Of a stretch of DNA of 64,000 bases, positions 59,107-64,000 are shown one piece after another. The first letter of the stretch is position 1. Each line of letters opens with the position of its first letter. Location of the stretch: positions 24,683 through 88,682 of the forward strand of contig JAGWWX010000001.1 of NCBI GenBank assembly GCA_018970215.1. Direction: 5' to 3'. The notes below the pieces were generated by a model. It was not told the DNA's origin and did no database searches. It was given only the letters and a program-made list of their open reading frames with translations. The position numbers and the translations under genes are program-made. The DNA comes from Acidobacteriota bacterium (GTDB taxonomy: Bacteria > Actinomycetota > Acidimicrobiia > Acidimicrobiales > RAAP-2).

Positions 59107-60249
59107 TTAGGCGTTAGCGAAGCTGACGGCGCGTCGAGCGGCATCCAGCATGGTGGGTTCGGTTATGAGAGTGGCACTCAGATGTGGCTGCAAGATGGCG
59201 CGGCCCTCGACGGCGTTGGTGCCATCGAGACGCAGCACGATCGGTGACGTGATGGTGACTTTTTCTAAGGCACCGAGAACTCCCTTGGCGACCTCATCAA
59301 CTCGAGTGATTCCACCAAAGATGTTCACGAATATCGCCTTCACCTTGGGGTCGGCGTTGATGACTTCCAGCGCCGCCGCCATCACGTCCGCGTTGGCACC
59401 TCCGCCGATGTCGAGAAAGTTTGCGGCCGACCCACCCACTTGATTGACGACGTCGAGGGTGCTCATCGCGAGACCGGCGCCGTTGGCGATAATGCCAACG
59501 GTTCCATCCAGCCCGATGTAGTTCAATCCCTTTTCTTTCGCCATCTTTTCGCGGGGGTCTTCAGTTTCCGTGGCGCGGAAGGCATCCCATTCAGGGTGTC
59601 GATACGACGCGTTCTCATCCAACGTCACCTTGGCGTCGAGGGCGTGCACTTTGCCCTGCGGCGTAAGGATGAGGGGGTTGATCTCCGCCAGGTCGCAGTC
59701 CCCGTCGGTGTAGCAACGGTAGAGCTTGACCAAAATGTCAGCGGCCTGGGCCCGAGCCTCTTCATCAAGCTGCGCGTCGGCGACCCACTTCGTTGCGGTC
59801 GCGAGATCGAGTCCCACAACTGGGTCGATGGACAACATGGCGATGGCTGAGGGGTCTTCTTCGGCCACGACCTCAATTTCCACTCCACCTTGCGCCGACA
59901 GCATGCCGAGGTGCACCTTGTTCGGTCGGTCAAGAGTGAAAGAGCAGTAGTACTCCTTTGCGATATCACTCGAACGTTCGATCCACACGCGATGCACAAT
60001 GTGTCCCTTGATGTCCATACCAAGAATGTTTGTGGCGTGTTGACGCACTTGATCGGCGTTGTCGGCGAGTTGAATACCGCCGGCCTTGCCTCGGCCGCCA
60101 ACTTTCACTTGAGCTTTGACGACGACGGGGTAACCAATGCGCTCTGCGATCGCCACGGCTTCATCAACCGTGTCAGCGATGTCACCGGGCGATACCGGAA
60201 TGTCAAAGCGGGCAAAATACTGCTTGCCCTGATACTCAAAGAGGTCCAT
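59107..60249 (-). CDS. sucC: Succinyl-CoA synthetase beta subunit
   Basis: MDLFEYQGKQYFARFDIPV, KAQVKVGGRGKAGGI, FVNIFGGITR. Confidence 0.95.
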   Translation of the reverse strand: MDLFEYQGKQYFARFDIPVSPGDIADTVDEAVAIAERIGYPVVVKAQVKVGGRGKAGGIQLADNADQVRQHATNILGMDIKGHIVHRVWIERSSDIAKEYYCSFTLDRPNKVHLGMLSAQGGVEIEVVAEEDPSAIAMLSIDPVVGLDLATATKWVADAQLDEEARAQAADILVKLYRCYTDGDCDLAEINPLILTPQGKVHALDAKVTLDENASYRHPEWDAFRATETEDPREKMAKEKGLNYIGLDGTVGIIANGAGLAMSTLDVVNQVGGSAANFLDIGGGANADVMAAALEVINADPKVKAIFVNIFGGITRVDEVAKGVLGALEKVTITSPIVLRLDGTNAVEGRAILQPHLSATLITEPTMLDAARRAVSFANA

Positions 60250-60286
60250 TAGCTCTCACTTTCGACGCGATGCGTCATTCAACCGC

Positions 60287-60694
60287 TTACGCGGACTCCT
60301 TTTCGTCCAACGCAGACTCCAGCCACGTCCCGATTTCACCGAGGGGAGAACCGGGCGTAAAGACTCGAGCGACACCGGCCGCCTCAAGTGGCGAGATGTC
60401 GTCGTCGGGAATAATGCCACCGACGACCACGAGAACATCGTCTCGTCCGGCCGTACGCAGCAGTTCAATCACTCGGGGTACCAAAACAAGGTGGGCCCCC
60501 GAGAGAAGCGATAGACCCAGAGCGTCGGCGTCCTCTTGTATGACGGCCTGCACCACTTGTTCCGGTGTTTGATGCAACCCGGTGTAGACAACCTCAAACC
60601 CGGCGTCACGCAAAGTGCGCGCAATGACCTTTGCGCCACGATCGTGCCCGTCGAGGCCAGGTTTGGCTACCACCACTCGGTACGTGCGCTTCAT
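60287..60694 (-). CDS. Cobalamin-binding domain protein (methylmalonyl-CoA mutase C-terminal type)
   Basis: VVAKPGLDGHDRGAKVIARTLRDAGFEVVYTGLHQTPE (DxHxxG-type B12 motif), GGIIPDDD. Confidence 0.92.
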   Translation of the reverse strand: MKRTYRVVVAKPGLDGHDRGAKVIARTLRDAGFEVVYTGLHQTPEQVVQAVIQEDADALGLSLLSGAHLVLVPRVIELLRTAGRDDVLVVVGGIIPDDDISPLEAAGVARVFTPGSPLGEIGTWLESALDEKESA

Positions 60695-60786
60695 CGGCTT
60701 CTAAGCATAGGAGGAGAGCGAAATGGCCTCATTCGTGGACCACGCCCCCGACGTCACAAAGGGGTCGGGATAGGCTCACTATCACT

Positions 60787-61683
60787 ATGCGGGCGGTGCG
60801 AGGGCTTCTCATCTCGATACGTCCGCGCCAGTGGGTCAAAAATCTCCTTGTTCTCGTAGCTCCCGCCGCCGCGGGCCAGTTAACCAACGGAGCCGTATTC
60901 AGCCATACGGCCACGGCTTTTGCGGCCTTCACCGTGGGAGCCAGTGCCCTGTATCTCATCAATGACATCGTCGACGTTGACAACGATCGCCTACATCCCA
61001 TCAAGTCACGGCGGCCAATTGCGGCCGGGGCCGTTTCTCCGCGCCTCGCGGGAGTGACCGCAGGCCTCTTGCTCGTGGCGTCCATGTGGCTCGCATCACC
61101 CTGGGGCGGTGGCAACTCCGCTCTGCTCGTGGTACTGGGTATCTACCTTGCAGTGTCGCTCGCGTACTCCGCGGGTATAAAAAAACTGCCCGTTATTGAG
61201 TTCTGTGTTGTCGCGAGCGGATTCTTTTTACGAGCGCTCGCGGGCGCCACGGCGAGTGATCTGTTTGTCTCCAACTGGTTTTTAACAGTCACGGCCTTTG
61301 CGGCGCTGTTTATCGTCGTAGGAAAGCGCGCGGCGGAAATCAGTGAACTCCAGTCCTCCGCGGGTGCTCACCGACACGTCTTGGACGACTACTCCCCCGA
61401 CTTTCTTCGCGCGGCACTTACGGTGACCGCAACGGTCGTCGTCACGACGTACTGCCTCTGGGCCTTTGACGTTTCCGATACCGGACTCTCGAGCGTGCAT
61501 CATCTCGTCGTTCCCATTCGCCTCACCGTGGTGCCCGTGGTGATCGCGATATTGCATATCTTGCAACGCCTTGAACGAGGTGACGGCGGCGCGCCCGAAG
61601 ACCTCATTCTCACCGACCGCACGCTCCAAGTGTTGGGCGCTCTGTGGGCGATTCTCTTCATCATCGGTGTCCACGGCTCATGA
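60787..61683 (+). CDS. ubiA: UbiA prenyltransferase family; probable decaprenyl-phosphate phosphoribosyltransferase
   Basis: RPRQWVKNLLVLVAPAAAG, LINDIVDVDNDRLHPIKSRRPIAAG; directly upstream of dprE1/dprE2-like genes. Confidence 0.88.
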   Translation: MRAVRGLLISIRPRQWVKNLLVLVAPAAAGQLTNGAVFSHTATAFAAFTVGASALYLINDIVDVDNDRLHPIKSRRPIAAGAVSPRLAGVTAGLLLVASMWLASPWGGGNSALLVVLGIYLAVSLAYSAGIKKLPVIEFCVVASGFFLRALAGATASDLFVSNWFLTVTAFAALFIVVGKRAAEISELQSSAGAHRHVLDDYSPDFLRAALTVTATVVVTTYCLWAFDVSDTGLSSVHHLVVPIRLTVVPVVIAILHILQRLERGDGGAPEDLILTDRTLQVLGALWAILFIIGVHGS

Positions 61684-62999
61684 GAGAGTCCCTCTGGGGA
61701 TGGGGGCGAACTTCGCCCAGCGTTGCCGACGTCGTGACACCCGACAGCGAAACTACCGTGCTGGACGCACTCCAGTCAGCCGTGACCGTCGTGCCGCGAG
61801 GACTGGGACGTAGTTACGGCGACGCAGCGCAGGTCGCAGGTGGTCTGGTGTTGCGCAACGACGCGTTCCGTGACATCTCTCCCATTGGCGACGACGGTGT
61901 CGTCACCGTGGGGGCCGGCGTCTCCATCGACGACATCATTCGTCGTGGACTACCCGACGGCTGGTTCGTACCCGTCACGCCCGGAACACGCCAAGTCACC
62001 GTTGGTGGTGCCATCGCCGCCGATGTTCACGGAAAGAACCACCACGTCGATGGTTCTTTCGCCTCACATGTGCGATCTCTCAGACTCCTCACACCAACCG
62101 GCCCTCTGCACTGCTCACCCCATGAGAATGAGGACGTTTTTTGGGCCACGATGGGCGGTATGGGGCTCACGGGCTTCGTGGTGAACGCCACGATCCAACT
62201 GATCCCCGTGGTGAGCGATCGTGTCATCGTCGACACAGTTCGACACGCCAACATCGACGATGTCATGGCCGACATGCTCGCCAATGACCATCGCTACCGT
62301 TACTCGGTTTCGTGGGTCGACTGCATGAGCAAAGGTCGCTCCATGGGACGCGGCATCATCACGCGTGGCGACCACGACCCGTCACCATCGCCAGAGAAAA
62401 CTCCGCCGCGACGAGCGCGTCTCTCGGTGCCGTTCTCCGCCCCGAACGGCATTCTTAACTCACTGTCGATCCGAGCATTTAATGAGGGGTGGTTTCGTAA
62501 GGCTCCGCGTCATCGAATTGGCGAGTACCAAACCCTGGGTACCTTCTTCCACCCGCTCGACGGCGTTCAGGACTGGAATCGTCTGTACGGCAGCCGTGGT
62601 TTTGTGCAGTACCAGTTCGCCGTCCCCGACGCGGCCGGTGACACCGTCCGCGCGGCCATCGAGTTGCTGTCCTCAAGTGGTGTGCCCAGCTTCCTCGCCG
62701 TCCTCAAGAGGTTCGGCGACGGCAACCCGGGGTCACTGTCGTTCCCCATTCCCGGCTGGACCCTGGCTCTCGACCTTCCCGTGGGGCCTTCGGCTCTCCC
62801 GGGAGTCCTCGACCAACTCGACCAACTCGTAGCCGCAGCCGGCGGGCGGATCTATCTCGCCAAGGACTCGCGACTTGACCCCGACCTATTTCGCGAAATG
62901 TACCCTCGCGTCGATGATTTTCTCGCGGTGAAGCGACGCGTTGACCCTCATAACGTGATGGTCAGTGACCTGAGCCGTCGCATCGGACTTATCAATTAG
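61680..62999 (+). CDS. dprE1: Decaprenylphosphoryl-ribose oxidase-like FAD oxidoreductase (DprE1-like)
   Basis: VVPRGLGRSYGDAAQ, FVQYQFAVPD, SFPIPGWTLALDLP, YLAKDSR, MYPRVDDFLAVKRRVDP match recalled DprE1 features. Confidence 0.88.
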   Translation: MRESLWGWGRTSPSVADVVTPDSETTVLDALQSAVTVVPRGLGRSYGDAAQVAGGLVLRNDAFRDISPIGDDGVVTVGAGVSIDDIIRRGLPDGWFVPVTPGTRQVTVGGAIAADVHGKNHHVDGSFASHVRSLRLLTPTGPLHCSPHENEDVFWATMGGMGLTGFVVNATIQLIPVVSDRVIVDTVRHANIDDVMADMLANDHRYRYSVSWVDCMSKGRSMGRGIITRGDHDPSPSPEKTPPRRARLSVPFSAPNGILNSLSIRAFNEGWFRKAPRHRIGEYQTLGTFFHPLDGVQDWNRLYGSRGFVQYQFAVPDAAGDTVRAAIELLSSSGVPSFLAVLKRFGDGNPGSLSFPIPGWTLALDLPVGPSALPGVLDQLDQLVAAAGGRIYLAKDSRLDPDLFREMYPRVDDFLAVKRRVDPHNVMVSDLSRRIGLIN

Positions 63000-63010
63000 G
63001 TAGGAGCACT

Positions 63011-63781
63011 ATGGAAAACGCCTTTGGTCAGCCCCAGTCCGTTGTCGTACTTGGTGGGACATCGGATATCGCCGACGCACTCGTGGGTGAACTCGTAGCA
63101 GCCCGCGCACGCACCGTCATCCTTGCGGGAAGAAACCCCGAAACTCTGGCCGCTGCCGCCGAACGTGCAGCGACGGCCGGAGCCACGACGACCGCCACGG
63201 TGGTGTTTGACGCAGCGGACCCGTCGAATGCCGAGGCGACCGTACGCGCGTGCTTTGACGCCGCGCAGACTCCCGTTGACTTGGTTGTTGTCGCCGTGGG
63301 ATACCTCGGTGACCAGCTCGCCGACGAAGTTGATCCCCTCGCCGCGGCCCACGTCGCCACCGTGAACTACACGTGGCCCGTGGCGGCTCTGGCCGCACTC
63401 ACACCTCGCATGCTCCAACAGGGCACCGGTCGCATCCTCGTCATCACTTCTGTCGCCGGAATTCGCGTTCGCCGAGGGTCGTACCTGTACGGCTCGGCCA
63501 AAGCGGGGCTAGATCGTCACTGCGAAGGTATGGCGGACGCACTCTTGGGGACAGGAGTCACCGTGCAGATTTTGCGACCGGGTTTCGTGCACACCAAGAT
63601 GACCGAGGGCATGAAAGCAGCGCCCTTTGCGGTGGATGCTCAACGCGTCGCCCGCGATACCGTTGCGGGTCTCGCGTCGAGCTCCCGAGTGATCTACTCA
63701 CCCAGCATCATGAAGTGGCTCTTTGGACTGCTTCGTCACTTACCCGCCGGACTCTGGCGCGCGCTCAACGAGAGCCGCTAG
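63011..63781 (+). CDS. dprE2: SDR family, DprE2-like decaprenylphosphoryl-keto-ribose reductase
   Basis: VVLGGTSDIADALVGEL, YGSAKAGLDRHCEGMADAL, RPGFVHTKMTEGMKAAPF; follows dprE1. Confidence 0.87.
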   Translation: MENAFGQPQSVVVLGGTSDIADALVGELVAARARTVILAGRNPETLAAAAERAATAGATTTATVVFDAADPSNAEATVRACFDAAQTPVDLVVVAVGYLGDQLADEVDPLAAAHVATVNYTWPVAALAALTPRMLQQGTGRILVITSVAGIRVRRGSYLYGSAKAGLDRHCEGMADALLGTGVTVQILRPGFVHTKMTEGMKAAPFAVDAQRVARDTVAGLASSSRVIYSPSIMKWLFGLLRHLPAGLWRALNESR

Positions 63782-64000
63782 CGCCGCTCGGCATCTCGGC
63801 GTCACGAAACGACATGGTGAAAAAGTCACGGTTCCACCACGAGGTGAAGTAGCGGCTCGGTGGGCCCGCCATTGATGTCAGAAGACTGCGGCCCGACCCA
63901 CCGTTAATTATCTGACCAAGGGGTGCACGGTAAATCGAATACTGCACCCAGTCCGTATTGATATCGAGCTCCATGGCACGAACTGCTCCCGCCCGCGCGA
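63765..64000 (-). CDS. 3' end of a CDS running off the right edge, possibly phosphodiester glycosidase (NAGPA-like)
   Basis: Open minus-strand frame ...ARAGAVRAMELDINTDWVQYSIYR...SWWNRDFFTMSFRDAEMPSGASGSR. Confidence 0.45.
   Translation of the reverse strand, partial: ARAGAVRAMELDINTDWVQYSIYRAPLGQIINGGSGRSLLTSMAGPPSRYFTSWWNRDFFTMSFRDAEMPSGASGSR

Overview
Gene-dense (roughly 55-60% GC by eye) actinobacterial chromosomal segment with no rRNA, CRISPR array, IS element or recognisable prophage. Two WhiB-type regulators, a UPF0182 / PDZ-Lon / DUF2342-like neighbourhood, F420-type and DprE1/DprE2-type genes suggest an actinomycete, probably Acidimicrobiia-like (inference only). From left to right: a complete System I cytochrome c maturation operon (ccmA-B-C-D-E-F, TlpA/CcmG, CcmH, CcmI-like; the 27-aa CcmD is absent from the ORF track); gmd and a glycosyltransferase; a Baeyer-Villiger monooxygenase and acyl-CoA dehydrogenase; cspA; divergent cysS/valS; assorted oxidoreductases, regulators and membrane proteins; an initiator-type tRNA-Met; UPF0182; an unusual block (34.4-41.2 kb) encoding a DivIVA-like coiled coil with a phage MuF-like Cys/His C-terminus, a PDZ-Lon protease, a HEAT-repeat protein, an MreB-like protein with an altered nucleotide motif, an HtrA-like protein lacking an evident catalytic triad and a DUF2342-like protein with a degenerate HExxH; WhiB-ftcD-WhiB; VWA/MoxR; sdhCAB; pentapeptide repeat protein; mdh, metF, folD, purH, purN, sucCD; and a ubiA-dprE1-dprE2 cassette. 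The strongest candidate for something undescribed is the 34.4-41.2 kb block, especially the DivIVA/MuF-like fusion. A second pattern is that 12 of 13 convergent gene pairs overlap tail-to-tail, 7 of them sharing exactly CTAG or CTAA. All family assignments were made by eye from motifs; no search was run.
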